Shown here: piece after piece, positions 30,708 to 40,504 of the stretch
How the letters are laid out: each line of letters opens with the position of its first letter
Numbering within the stretch: position 1 is the stretch's first letter
Source of the DNA: Diplonema japonicum
Lineage: Eukaryota > Euglenozoa > Diplonemea > Diplonemida > Diplonemidae
Direction: 5' to 3'
Length of the DNA stretch: 64,000 nucleotides
NCBI GenBank assembly: GCA_964019335.1
Contig: OZ025684.1
Span: forward strand, 248,001 to 312,000
Notes under the pieces: generated by a model
What the model was told of the DNA's origin: nothing
The model's database searches: none
Seen by the model: only the letters and a program-made list of their open reading frames with translations
Translations under genes and position numbers: made by a program

Positions 30708-31438
30708 CTTATAGTCGATAAAGAATCTATTGGCACTTTAACTCGTGTAAAAGAAAAGAATGTGAGAAAGAAGAACATATGAAGTCATAAAAAGAGAGGA
30801 ATAAAGAGATTTTTTGATTGCCGGCCAAGAAGGGCAGCAAAAAAAGCAAGGATGGATAAAAAGAAAAGAGAGGAAATAAAAATATGGGGGGGGTGCTCAG
30901 TGTTCTGTTGTCAATGCAGTCATTAAATCCCTTGCAAGAGGGAGCCTGCCAACAGTTTTGTCCCCTTCCATTTTTCATTTTCTTTTTGAAAAACAACTTT
31001 ATTATAGCTAGGCAAAATAACAAAATGGTATGTAATATTATCCCTCCTGGCTTCTGTTCCCTCAAGGGGGATGCTTTTGTATGTGCTCACGGTACATATC
31101 CTGAGAAAAGGACCGTAGTACTTGTTATATACAAAAGAAAATTTAAAAAACCAGGTAAGGGATGAGGTTTTGTCCCTCCGCCTTGCACGTGACTGTTTGG
31201 GTAAAAAACCTTAGTAACTTTCGACTGATGACGACACACACGTGATAACAATCCACTTCTTAAAGAACACCTTGTAGTAAACTTGAAGAATACATACACC
31301 ACGCTACACTACGTATGTCTGGATTCTATCACGAGAGAGAATAGCAGGAAAAGGAGGAATACTTTTTTTTATTTTAACAATCTTCATGATCAAAAAAAAA
31401 AAAAAGAATAAGCATCCTTGTTCTTTCTGTTTTGCTCC
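30708..31438. other. Spacer between copies 3 and 4, duplicated in the next spacer
   Basis: Contains GTTCTGTTGTCAATGCAGTC, ATTAAATCCCTTGCAAGAGG and GAGCCTGCCAACAGTTTT (about 30900-30960), repeated at about 33018-33075 between copies 4 and 5. At its left end ACAATCTTCATGATCAAAAA (31378-31397) also occurs at 33521-33540. The duplicated unit therefore includes intergenic DNA on both sides of the gene. Confidence 0.6.
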
Positions 31439-32827
31439 TCAGAACTCAAATGTCTCGGTGTGGAGGTCGAAGGAGACAAATGAAGAGGAGTGCTCCTTGC
31501 ACGCCAGTCGAAGGGGTGTGAACATCGCACCAGGGCCACAGAACAGTACTGCCACCTTCACTTTCCCTTCCGTTTTCTCGACCTTCTCTTTGAACTCCCT
31601 CACCACCTCATTCACGTCTATCCTGCCATTCTTCACCTTGTGTGCAAACCCACCTACTATTGGTTCCAACTCGCCGCCCCCAGTGCGGTACATGGTGAGC
31701 CCATGCTCAGCACTCATGGGGACAGCCGTGGCCACCCCATCACGGACAGACCAGTGAGTCTCAAGAAGCTGCACACTCCTCCCACGCTTCTTTTGATCAG
31801 CAATGGCCGTTGCAATGGACCTCATGGGGGTGATCCCAATCCCGCCAGCCACAAACAGGAAGTGCTTGTACTTGTCAGAGTCGATGTCGATCGAGGTGTT
31901 CCCATACGCCCCGTCCACGAGGACCTTGTGCTGCTGACCGGGCTTCGAATCCTTCGCAAGGGCCAACAGGCGTTCTCCCCAGTCCCCGCCACAGCGGATG
32001 CAGAACCTTGCAACAGTCCCCTCACACGGGGCGGTGGAGAAGGAGATGGGATGCCACTGGAAGCTCCCGATCTCAGGGATGGCAATGAAGGCATACTGTC
32101 CAGGAAGGTACTTCACCCCCTCCATCGACACCTCCACAATGTCCGTGCCTTCGATGTGTCGGATGGCCCCTTTCGCTGGCTGGAACATCGCCATGTACAG
32201 GTTGCGGAAGATCACATCGGCCCCCCAAAGCCCGATACCGATCAGAACTGTTGTTGCAGAGTGGAACATCAGGAACACGATGTAGGCGGTGAAGAAGAAC
32301 CAGTGGGTGTAGTAGAAGGCCTCGAACATCTTACGCCTGATGGTGTAGTGGGATGTCATGCCGAGCATCGCAGCGCACCCCACTGCGCAGAGGCCGCTCC
32401 ACATCTTCCGGTGGTTGTCGGAGTCAGTGGCGTCACGGCTGATGAAGGCGATGGCGCAGTGCAGGTAGGCACAGAGATTTGCGAATATTGCGATCATCTT
32501 ATGGTAGGCAACCCTGCGCTCGAAGGGTATCCCGAAGAGGAAGGTGAGAGGGGAGTTCCTTGCGGCGGTCGCAAAGGTTCCGATGAGTGGGATTTGAGTC
32601 ACAGTCCCACTGATGATTGTGTCTTGCCTGTATGCGCTGATGCCCAGAGCCGCAAGCCCCGCCACACCCAGCAGTACCTCACCTACAGTGAAGGTCTGGA
32701 ACACGACACGCTGCAAGGGGTGTGCCAGCACCCATCTTGCCCTCAAACCCCACCTCAACACCGATGGTGTGTCTTCGTAAGGAGTCCACCCTCCCAGTTC
32801 AGCATAGGATGTTCTTTGAGCAGCCAT
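31439..32827 (-). CDS. Ferric reductase-like transmembrane protein, copy 4
   Basis: 462 aa from the ATG at 32827. Membrane half of the copy 3/5 subtype, with NHRKMWSGLCAVG shared only with copy 5. FAD region GSFQWHPISFSTAP and CIRCGGDWG as in copies 1 and 2. Then ADQKKRGRS and the loop GGGELEPIVGGFAHKVKNGR as in copy 5. All four haem histidines and both nucleotide motifs are present, so the mosaic protein should be functional. The shared 3' flank with copy 5 shows these two arose by the most recent duplication of gene plus spacer. Confidence 0.9.
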   Translation of the reverse strand: MAAQRTSYAELGGWTPYEDTPSVLRWGLRARWVLAHPLQRVVFQTFTVGEVLLGVAGLAALGISAYRQDTIISGTVTQIPLIGTFATAARNSPLTFLFGIPFERRVAYHKMIAIFANLCAYLHCAIAFISRDATDSDNHRKMWSGLCAVGCAAMLGMTSHYTIRRKMFEAFYYTHWFFFTAYIVFLMFHSATTVLIGIGLWGADVIFRNLYMAMFQPAKGAIRHIEGTDIVEVSMEGVKYLPGQYAFIAIPEIGSFQWHPISFSTAPCEGTVARFCIRCGGDWGERLLALAKDSKPGQQHKVLVDGAYGNTSIDIDSDKYKHFLFVAGGIGITPMRSIATAIADQKKRGRSVQLLETHWSVRDGVATAVPMSAEHGLTMYRTGGGELEPIVGGFAHKVKNGRIDVNEVVREFKEKVEKTEGKVKVAVLFCGPGAMFTPLRLACKEHSSSFVSFDLHTETFEF

Positions 32828-33573
32828 CTTACAGTCGAAAAGAATCTATTGGTACTTTAATTCGTGTAAAAGGAAAAAGGTAATAACATAAAAAGTAACA
32901 AAAAGAGAGGGAATAGAAAAAGATATTGATGCTGGCCAAGAAGGGCAGCAAAAAAGCAAGGATGGATAAAAGAAAATGAGGGGGAAAAGGGAAGAAAAAA
33001 AAAATGGGGGGGTTAGTGTTCTGTTGTCAATGCAGTCATTAAATCCCTTGCAAGAGGGAGCCTGCCAACAGTTTTAACCCTCCCATTTTTCATTTTTTTT
33101 TAAAACTACTTTTCTATGGCTAGGCAAAACAACAATGCTCAAGCAGTATCTATTTTTCTTTTGTTCCCCTCAAAGGGGGATGTAAATAGAGAGAATGAAA
33201 ACAGAATAGGGGCAAGGTCATTGCTTATTGCTTGTCCCTTCGCCCTCATTCTGTCTGTCTGGCACGTGACTGTTGCTTTGGGGTAAAGAAAAGACAAACC
33301 ATCTTATATACAAGAAAAAATTTTAAAAAAAACCTTCAAGTAAATCTCGGTTTATGACACCACGCACACATGATGCCTCCGCTCACCCATCCCAAGCCTG
33401 AGGAGTGATTATAAATAAATAATAAAAGAAGGATCGTTGCTCGTTCATCTCTGCCTGCATTTTTCCTGTTTTCCTCGCAAGAATAGAATGGTTTAAAATG
33501 TAAGCGTTTCTATTTTTTTAACAATCTTCATGATCAAAAAAAAGAATAAGAGCATCCTTGTTCTGTTTGCTCC
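32828..33573. other. Spacer between copies 4 and 5
   Basis: Close relative of 30708-31438 over about 32930-33100 (CCAAGAAGGGCAGCAAAAAA and the following block). Differs by indels and by the 33140-33450 segment. No gene. Confidence 0.6.
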
Positions 33574-34941
33574 TCAGAACTCAAATGTCTCGGTGTGGAG
33601 GTCGAAGGAGACAAATGAAGAGGAGTGCTCCTTGCACGCCAGTCGAAGGGGTGTGAACATCGCACCAGGGCCACAGAACAGTACTGCCACCTTCACTTTC
33701 CCTTCCGTTTTCTCGACCTTCTCTTTGAACTCCCTCACCACCTCATTCACGTCTATCCTGCCATTCTTCACCTTGTGTGCAAACCCACCTACTATTGGTT
33801 CCAACTCGCCGCCCCCAGTGCGGTACATGGTGAGCCCATGCTCAGCACTCATGGGGACAGCCGTGGCCACCCCATCACGGACAGACCAGTGAGTCTCAAG
33901 AAGCTGCACACTCCTCCCACGCTTCTTTTGATCAGCAATGGCCGTTGCAATGGACCTCATGGGGGTGATCCCAATCCCGCCAGCCACAAACAGGAAGTGC
34001 TTGTACTTGTCAGAGTCGATGTCGATCGAGGTGTTCCCATACGCCCCGTCCACGAGGACCTTGTGCTGCTGACCGGGCTTCGAATCCTTCGCAAGGGCCA
34101 ACAGGCGTTCTCCCCAGTCCCCGCCGCTGCGGATGCAGAACCTTGCAACAGTCCCCTCACACGGGGCAGAGGAGAAGGAGATGGGGTGCCACTGGAAGCC
34201 CCCGATCTCAGGGATGGCAATGAAGGCATACTGTCCAGGAAGGTACTTCACCCCCTCCATCGACACCTCCACAATGTCCGTGCCTTCGATGTGTCGGATG
34301 GCCCCTTTCGCTGGCTGGAACATCGCCATGTACAGGTTGCGGAAGATCACATCGGCCCCCCAAAGCCCGATACCGATCAGAACTGTTGTTGCAGAGTGGA
34401 ACATCAGGAACACGATGTAGGCGGTGAAGAAGAACCAGTGGGTGTAGTAGAAGGCCTCGAACATCTTACGCCTGATGGTGTAGTGGGATGTCATGCCGAG
34501 CATCGCAGCGCACCCCACTGCGCAGAGGCCGCTCCACATCTTCCGGTGGTTGTCGGAGTCAGTGGCGTCACGGCTGATGAAGGCGATGGCGCAGTGCAGG
34601 TAGGCACAGAGGTTTGCGAATATTGCGATCATCTTATGGTAGGCAACCCTGCGCTCGAAGGGTATCCCGAAGAGGAAGGTGAGAGGGGAGTTCCTTGCGG
34701 CGGTCGCAAAGGTCATGAGAAGGGGGATTGAGGCCATCCCGCCTGATTTTTTGGTGTCCCATGTCACAGCACTAATCACCAAGAACGCAAAAAGCAGCAC
34801 ACCCAGCACCACTTCTCCAACTGTGAAGGTCTGGAACACGACACGCTGCAAGGGGTGTGCCAGCACCCATCTTGCCCTCAAACCCCACCTCAACACCGAT
34901 GGTGTGTCTTCGTAAGGAGTCCACATCTTCGTCTCGGACAT
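33574..34941 (-). CDS. Ferric reductase-like transmembrane protein, copy 5
   Basis: 455 aa from the ATG at 34941. Short N-terminus (MSETKMWTPYEDTPS). A copy-specific first transmembrane segment (VVLGVLLFAFLVISAV) follows a stretch identical to copies 3 and 4. The remaining membrane half, with haem histidines, equals copy 4 almost exactly. GGFQWHPISFSSAP and CIRSGGDWG follow copy 3, and the C-terminal third follows copy 4. All catalytic motifs are intact. Variation concentrated in the N-terminal helix and the loop near residue 380, on an otherwise homogenised body, is shared by the first five copies. Confidence 0.9.
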   Translation of the reverse strand: MSETKMWTPYEDTPSVLRWGLRARWVLAHPLQRVVFQTFTVGEVVLGVLLFAFLVISAVTWDTKKSGGMASIPLLMTFATAARNSPLTFLFGIPFERRVAYHKMIAIFANLCAYLHCAIAFISRDATDSDNHRKMWSGLCAVGCAAMLGMTSHYTIRRKMFEAFYYTHWFFFTAYIVFLMFHSATTVLIGIGLWGADVIFRNLYMAMFQPAKGAIRHIEGTDIVEVSMEGVKYLPGQYAFIAIPEIGGFQWHPISFSSAPCEGTVARFCIRSGGDWGERLLALAKDSKPGQQHKVLVDGAYGNTSIDIDSDKYKHFLFVAGGIGITPMRSIATAIADQKKRGRSVQLLETHWSVRDGVATAVPMSAEHGLTMYRTGGGELEPIVGGFAHKVKNGRIDVNEVVREFKEKVEKTEGKVKVAVLFCGPGAMFTPLRLACKEHSSSFVSFDLHTETFEF

Positions 34942-35706
34942 AGGTTGGTACGAAATTGTAAAAAGAAAAAGGGGCTTAAGGCACCTGTGATGGTTTAAAA
35001 AAAACGGGGGTTTTAAGAGTCTTCATGAATAAGAATGTGTAAAGGGTGAGCACAGGAAATGAAAAAAAATGGAAAATAGGATTTATTTTCTTTAAAAGCA
35101 CCGAAAATATTCTTTTATAGTGCTGGTCTGTATGTGTAGTGGCACGGAGTGTGTTAACACTCAAAAAACCTTTATAATTGAACTAGTCACAAAGACAAGC
35201 AGAGTTGAGAGGAAGTGAAGAAACCATATGCAAAAACAAAAGAAAAATGTGTACAAGAGGTAAGGACAAGCCAATCAAGTTCCGACAGGTTCCCACGGCT
35301 GAGTGTCTCAGGGTCCCTGACTTTGGGGAAGAGCAACAAGGATCATTGTCACTATCATCGTGAAAAGAAGAGAAAAAGAGCGGTTGTTTGTACAAGCCAG
35401 TTGACCTGCAAAGGATAACCAACAAAAAACACCGCTACTCTTTTTCTTTTTTATAGCAAAGACAATAGTTATAAAAGAAGAAAAAGAGTCGGTTGCAAGG
35501 GTTTACCCGTAGAAGGATAAGCCCAACAATGCTACCACTACTCTTTTTCAGCACTAACAATTCATTGTCAATATATTGTTCATGCAAAAAAAAAGTGGGG
35601 GGGGGGAAGGAAAAGAAGATTTTTTCCCTTTATCGAAAGAAACACGAGGTAGGTTACTCAAAATACCAAAGAAAGAATGCTGTAAGTAAATTTTCTCCAG
35701 TCCCCG
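34942..35706. other. Spacer with dispersed repeat C (35484-35590) and a relative (about 35380-35470)
   Basis: 35484-35590 carries GAGTCGGTTGCAAGGG, CCCGTAGAAGGATAAGCCCA, ACCACTACTCTTTTTCAGCA and TCATTGTCAATATATTGTTC, then ATGC and poly-A. 35380-35470 has a diverged version (GCGGTTGTTTGTACAAGCCA and CCGCTACTCTTTTTC). No gene. Confidence 0.6.
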
Positions 35707-37089
35707 CTAGAATTCAAATGTCTCGCTGTGAATGTCGAACTGAACTAATGGACAGGAATGCTCCTTGCAGGCCTGCCTCAACGGTTCGAGCATGGCGCCA
35801 GGACCGCAGAACAACACAGCCACCAACGCTGTTTTGACCATTCTGCTGTCCATCGCAGAGGGTACCCTTTCTTTGAACCCCTCCACAACCTTATTCACGT
35901 CCATCCTCCCATTCTGTATATTGTCAGTGGCTATGGGCGCCACCTTATTACCCATCTCAATGTTCTTCCCAGTGTAGTACATAGTGAGCCCGTGCTCGGG
36001 TGACATGGGAACCGCAGTGACAACTCCATCACGGACAGACCAGTGCATTTCTAGAAGCTGAACGCCTCTCCCACGTTTCTTGTGATCGGCAATGGAGGTC
36101 GCCATGGACCTTAAAGGGGTGATCCCGATCCCACCTGCCACAAACAGAAAATTTTGGTACTTATTGGAATCGATGTCGATGGAGGAGTTTCCGTAAGGCC
36201 CGTCGACCAGAATGGTGTGCAGATCTGTATTTTGTTGCGCCAGATCGATGAGGGCGCTGCCCCAGTCGCCCGCGCAGCGAATGAGAAACCTGGCGACGTT
36301 GCCTTCACACGGCGCGCTTGAGAACGATATGGGGTGCCACTGGAAGATCCCCACCGCAGGAACAGCAATGAACGCGTACTGCCCAGCAGAATATTTAACG
36401 CCCTCAATGGAGATTTCCACTATATCCGTACCGGTGATGTGCTTGATGGACCCCTTCCTCGGCTGGAACATTGCCATGTATACCGTCCTGCCGACCACGT
36501 CCACGCCCCATAGGAACACACCGAATACCACACCCGCTGCGCTGTGAAGCAAGAGGAACAAAACATAGCTTAAAAAGAGCGGCCAATGCGCGAAGTAAAA
36601 GAGATCGAAGGCCTTGCGCCTGATGGGCGGAAGGGAAGTGAGATACAGCATCAACCCACACCCCAACGCAGCGAGCCCTGTCCAAAGGTAAGAATACTTA
36701 CCGGACTCTGTAGCTTCGCCTGATACAAATGCTATCAACCCGTGCATTCCAGCGCCCAAGTATGACAGTACAGCAGCCATTTTGTGATAGGCGACCCTGC
36801 GCTCGAAGGGTATCCCGAGGAGGAAGGTGATTGGAGAGTGACGTGCCGCTGTTGCGAACGTCGCGATGAGAGGCAGTTGTGCGAGGCTCCCGCTGCCCTC
36901 CGTGCTCCATTGTGCGCCTGCTACTATGACCACTGCGATTAGGAAGGCCGCCATGATGGCCTCCCCCACGGTCCATCCGAACCCGATCGTCTTTTGTAAA
37001 GGGTACGCCACAACCCACCTCACCTTCATCGCCGTTCTCAGTGAGGGATTCACCTCTTCGTACGGGACCCACTGCTTCTGTTCGGACAT
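35707..37089 (-). CDS. Ferric reductase-like transmembrane protein, copy 6 (divergent)
   Basis: 460 aa from the ATG at 37089. Same fold and motifs as the other five: haem pairs H102/H116 and H168/H182, QWHPISFSSAP, GGIGITPLRS and LFCGPGAM. The sequence is much more diverged throughout, including the C-terminal half (ITGTDIVEISIEGVKYSAGQ, LIDLAQQNTDLHTILVDGPY). It has the more usual DGPYG where copies 1-5 have DGAYG. It has escaped the homogenisation that links copies 1-5 and probably represents the older paralogue. It is the most upstream member in transcription order. Confidence 0.9.
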   Translation of the reverse strand: MSEQKQWVPYEEVNPSLRTAMKVRWVVAYPLQKTIGFGWTVGEAIMAAFLIAVVIVAGAQWSTEGSGSLAQLPLIATFATAARHSPITFLLGIPFERRVAYHKMAAVLSYLGAGMHGLIAFVSGEATESGKYSYLWTGLAALGCGLMLYLTSLPPIRRKAFDLFYFAHWPLFLSYVLFLLLHSAAGVVFGVFLWGVDVVGRTVYMAMFQPRKGSIKHITGTDIVEISIEGVKYSAGQYAFIAVPAVGIFQWHPISFSSAPCEGNVARFLIRCAGDWGSALIDLAQQNTDLHTILVDGPYGNSSIDIDSNKYQNFLFVAGGIGITPLRSMATSIADHKKRGRGVQLLEMHWSVRDGVVTAVPMSPEHGLTMYYTGKNIEMGNKVAPIATDNIQNGRMDVNKVVEGFKERVPSAMDSRMVKTALVAVLFCGPGAMLEPLRQACKEHSCPLVQFDIHSETFEF

Positions 37090-37366
37090 CTTTTTTATTT
37101 TATTTTTTTTATTTTGTTAAAAACCTGTTTTTTTTCTTTCTTTTTTTTTTTTCTCCTTTTTTCTTTTTCTTTTGTTCGGTCAGTGATTTTCTTCGTGTTA
37201 TGAAAAAGAAAAAAAGAAACTCAAAAAGGAGTCGGTTTTTTTTTTTTTTTTTTTAAAGCATTTTTTGTATAAAATAAAAAAGTACACTTTTCTTTTTTTA
37301 AAAAGCAAAAAAAAAAAAAAAAAAAAAAATGCACCTTAGAAAAGATGACAAATCCAACGGTGGTGG
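37090..37366. other. Short spacer with long T and A runs
   Basis: Plus-strand purine stretch 37200-37240 and A runs give pyrimidine tracts on the coding strand that may serve copy 6. No gene. Confidence 0.4.
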
Positions 37367-39406
37367 TTAAAAACTGTTCAAAGCGGTGTACATCCCACCG
37401 TAAGTGTGCTTCTCACAAGCAGGGACAAGAGGGGAATACTCGAATATTATGCACCCAGCGTCCCATTCGTCGACGGGGGTAAAGGACGCCGTCGGCTGGT
37501 TGTCGGAAAATATACACAAACAAAGAACCTTAAGCTCAGTAGCGGAGAAGCAGAGAAGATGACAAAGCCTCGACGAAGTACCTGGAATGGTGATAAAACG
37601 ACGTTTTGAATCACCAACATGCCCGTACAATGCAGGGCCTACATACAAACCAGAGTAAGCTGCATCAGCCGAACCGGAGATCAAGGCTAAATACTCTGTA
37701 GCGGCGGCTTCGTGTTGCGAACAATTCTTTGTGGTGTTCCACGCGAGCATCAAAACATCTCCCTGAAGGGACACAACGGCACCGCCGGTCTTCTCACAGG
37801 CATCTACCACCGTCCCCAACGTCTTCCCCAGAGGTATTTCAGAATGACACATATTCGTCTTCATAACGCTTGCCTTGGCAACTTGAATGAACCCGTTGTC
37901 CTGCATTAAAGTGGACGAAATGTTGTCGTGCTTAACATCTTGTTGCTCGTTCGAGCTTGCAGCCTCGACGGCATGTCGGCGTCCTATCAAAGTCTCCGGT
38001 AGAAGAATCACAGGATAGACGATTCCTATCCCCTTAAGGTTTTTCGGCCCAACGTGAAGTACTACTAACCCGTTTACGTTGTCAAGTACGTCCATCACCT
38101 CTGTCGATACGGCCACTGCACCGCCGACACTGATGCTTTCTAAGCGAGCTGCTTTGTTCACAGTGTTGCCGAAGTAGTCGTACCTTCTTGTGAGGGGGTT
38201 TCGTTGCGCGCTGACTTCGCCGTAATGTACCCCAACACGTACCCGAAGCCCGCCCCATGGACCGTCGTCGTTTCTGCAGCAGAGGCTGTTCTCCATGATA
38301 GCGTGCGGCCATTCCGCATTAACAAGCCCTTCCTGCACAGCGAACCCGAACATCACAGCGTCGTGCGCAGATGAGAAGGCCACCATGAAGGCATCCCCAA
38401 TGGTCTTCACCTCGTACCCAAAGTGCGATGCGATACAACGCCGTACAACATTGTCGTGAGCAGCAAGCGCATCACGCATTGCAATGGGACTCTCTTCCCA
38501 CAACGCACTCGACGATTGGATATCAGTGAACACCATTGCAATCGGTTGGCCGTCCAGACCGGGTGCCTCAATAGTATCAGGGACAGCGGAGAAAAGCGCC
38601 TCGGGCAGGAACGGTCGATATATATGCAGATTGGTTAAAATAGTAGTGAAGGCAGCGTGCATGTCATGCGGAAGGGTGTCGTTTGCAAGGCATGACTCGG
38701 CGGCGATGAGATCGAAACGAGAGAGGTGATGGGCGACGGTGTTCGCAGTCTTGACACAGGCTTCCGTCTTACGCTGCTCCTGCATGACAAGCTCCGTGAA
38801 ACTGTGCGTCAGCATGTAGTCGAAGAAGATTAGGCTAACACGGCCCAAGGCTTTAACAGCATGGAAACTAAAGCTCCTTTCACACGGCGGTCTATCGCAC
38901 ATCCATGCCGCAGATCGTTTGGCGTAATCGGGGGTGCCTGGCATGTCATACATCCCGAATCTGATCAACCCCTCTACACCTGAGACAATGATCCACAAGA
39001 TGAACACGGCCACATACAGCCGAGGTCTTGTATGCGTGTACACCAGCACATCTGTAATCAGCACAAAAAAAGCCCAATTCCCGTCGGCTATCTCAGAAGT
39101 TGCCCAAAGGTCAAGGATCGCCACGCACACCACAGCTCCTATTAAAATACTGTGAAAAAGGACATCTGACAAACTTCGCATTGCCAGCATCCATATCAGT
39201 AGGCACCAGGCTGCAACCCATGAAACGCGTATTACCATTGTGAACAAATTGATTTCATCAGGTTGCTGTCCTGGGAGATTAATAAAGCCAACGACGAGAA
39301 CGAAAAGCATCCCCACAAGTATCATTTTCTTCCTCCTTTTTATCGCGAGGGAGTCGTTCTGTTGTAGTACCCTGTTGTATATCGCTCTCAACAGCTTGAG
39401 CATCAT
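37367..39406 (-). CDS. Membrane adenylate cyclase (class III) with a second, degenerate cyclase domain
   Basis: 679 aa from tandem ATGs at 39406/39403. About five hydrophobic segments lie between residues 27 and 150. RPFLPEALF (264-272) precedes the first cyclase domain (about 288-465). Metal aspartates are D295 (VFTDIQSS) and D338 (TIGDAFMVAF). K334 and D410 (RRYDYFGN) are the Lys/Asp pair that selects adenine, and N417/R421 (TVNKAARLE) complete the site, so ATP to cAMP conversion is predicted. Class III enzymes need two domains; a second region (about 500-640) keeps only echoes (SLQGDVLMLAW, YVGPALYGHVG). The enzyme may homodimerise through the first domain or use the second as a non-catalytic partner. 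Unlike the single-pass trypanosomatid receptor cyclases, it has a multi-pass N-terminus. Confidence 0.9.
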   Translation of the reverse strand: MMLKLLRAIYNRVLQQNDSLAIKRRKKMILVGMLFVLVVGFINLPGQQPDEINLFTMVIRVSWVAAWCLLIWMLAMRSLSDVLFHSILIGAVVCVAILDLWATSEIADGNWAFFVLITDVLVYTHTRPRLYVAVFILWIIVSGVEGLIRFGMYDMPGTPDYAKRSAAWMCDRPPCERSFSFHAVKALGRVSLIFFDYMLTHSFTELVMQEQRKTEACVKTANTVAHHLSRFDLIAAESCLANDTLPHDMHAAFTTILTNLHIYRPFLPEALFSAVPDTIEAPGLDGQPIAMVFTDIQSSSALWEESPIAMRDALAAHDNVVRRCIASHFGYEVKTIGDAFMVAFSSAHDAVMFGFAVQEGLVNAEWPHAIMENSLCCRNDDGPWGGLRVRVGVHYGEVSAQRNPLTRRYDYFGNTVNKAARLESISVGGAVAVSTEVMDVLDNVNGLVVLHVGPKNLKGIGIVYPVILLPETLIGRRHAVEAASSNEQQDVKHDNISSTLMQDNGFIQVAKASVMKTNMCHSEIPLGKTLGTVVDACEKTGGAVVSLQGDVLMLAWNTTKNCSQHEAAATEYLALISGSADAAYSGLYVGPALYGHVGDSKRRFITIPGTSSRLCHLLCFSATELKVLCLCIFSDNQPTASFTPVDEWDAGCIIFEYSPLVPACEKHTYGGMYTALNSF

Positions 39407-40504
39407 TATTTATTCTTCCCCTCTTTTCTCTCTCCCCCTTTTTTTTCCCCCAGAACTGTTAGAAAAATGTAGAAGGGGGTGGCAGGAAATCTGAAAGAAA
39501 GAAACAGAAAAAAGAAAATAAGATACTACCATTTTACAAAGAAAGAACGGGGGGAGGGGCTAAAGCTTGGAAAACGCGTTTCCTTGCCAGCATAGCCCTG
39601 GGGGGGGGGGGGGGGAGGGGGGGGGGGGGTAAATACTTTTCACCATGATGGGAGAGAAGTTGTTACGTAACGCAATTCTGCTAAGCCGGAATTAGAAATT
39701 TAACTTAATAAAACTCAATTAAGCCAATATGACCTTTTTTTTTTAGTTCCTTCTTTTTTCTTTTTGCCTTCTTTTTTAGGAGAAGGGGAAAAAAAAGGGG
39801 GGGGGGTGACTCAAACATAAAATATTGAAAGGGAAGAACCCGTAAGTGTAGGTGAAAATCACCTCAATTTTCTTATTCTTTTTTTCTTTTTTTAAAAAAA
39901 GATCTCTTTTTTCTTTTTCGTGTCCCCTATTCTGCTGCGCCCGTTGCGAATTGAGAGCTAGGGGAGAGCAGACGAAGGACTTCAAAAAAAAAAAAAGAGT
40001 GTCAATTTGGCTGTTGTGCGGAAACCAGCAATCATTTTGAACGAAAAAAAGAAAGGAGAGAAAAAAAAAAGGTAGAAAATTGATTGTTCGTTTCATTCAT
40101 TTCAAAAAGAAAAGAAAAAAAGAAAAGAAAAACCTACAAAGTGAAAGAAAATCAGGAGGACAGCCTCAAAAATAATTCTTTATGACTATATGTCTTTGTT
40201 CGCACGAGCAACAGCTGCGAAAGTTTCTTTTTTTTTTTTTGTTTTTTTTATTATTGCTCGGTACGAAGTTGTCATATAGTTAAAGATATTAAGGGTAAAT
40301 ATTTTTTAACAAAAAAGAAAAAGGAGTGAAAGGGGGGACAAAGAAAAAAAAAAAAAAAAACTGACGCTTTGTTTGTTTGTTTGCAAAGTGGGTTAGTTCA
40401 ACAAAAAAAAAAAAAAAAAACCCTCCTTTTGTATAAATTCAACTAGCAAAAAAAAAATCTGTATAGAAAAATCCTCTCCATATCGTTCTTTCAATTCTAC
40501 ACAC
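39407..40504. other. Spacer with a 30-base G tract and dispersed-repeat scraps
   Basis: 39600-39630 is almost pure G on the plus strand, so C on the coding strand, 200 bases upstream of the cyclase ATG; it may form part of its polypyrimidine signal or a G-quadruplex. ATTCTTTATGACTATATGTC (40175-40194) recurs at 23697-23716, and GCTCGGTACGAAGTTGTCAT (40256-40275) resembles 20468-20487. No gene. Confidence 0.5.

Noticed and set aside
29580-30782. Plus-strand open frame of 400 codons over ferric-reductase copy 3, with similar ones over copies 1, 2, 4 and 5
   Set aside because: These lie exactly opposite conserved, motif-bearing genes. They recur because the genes are repeats and their GC-rich codon use lacks stops on the other strand; no domain is visible in them.
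37367-39406. Guanylate rather than adenylate cyclase
   Set aside because: K334 and D410 occupy the base-selecting positions, the adenine pair; guanylate cyclases have Glu and Cys (or similar) there.
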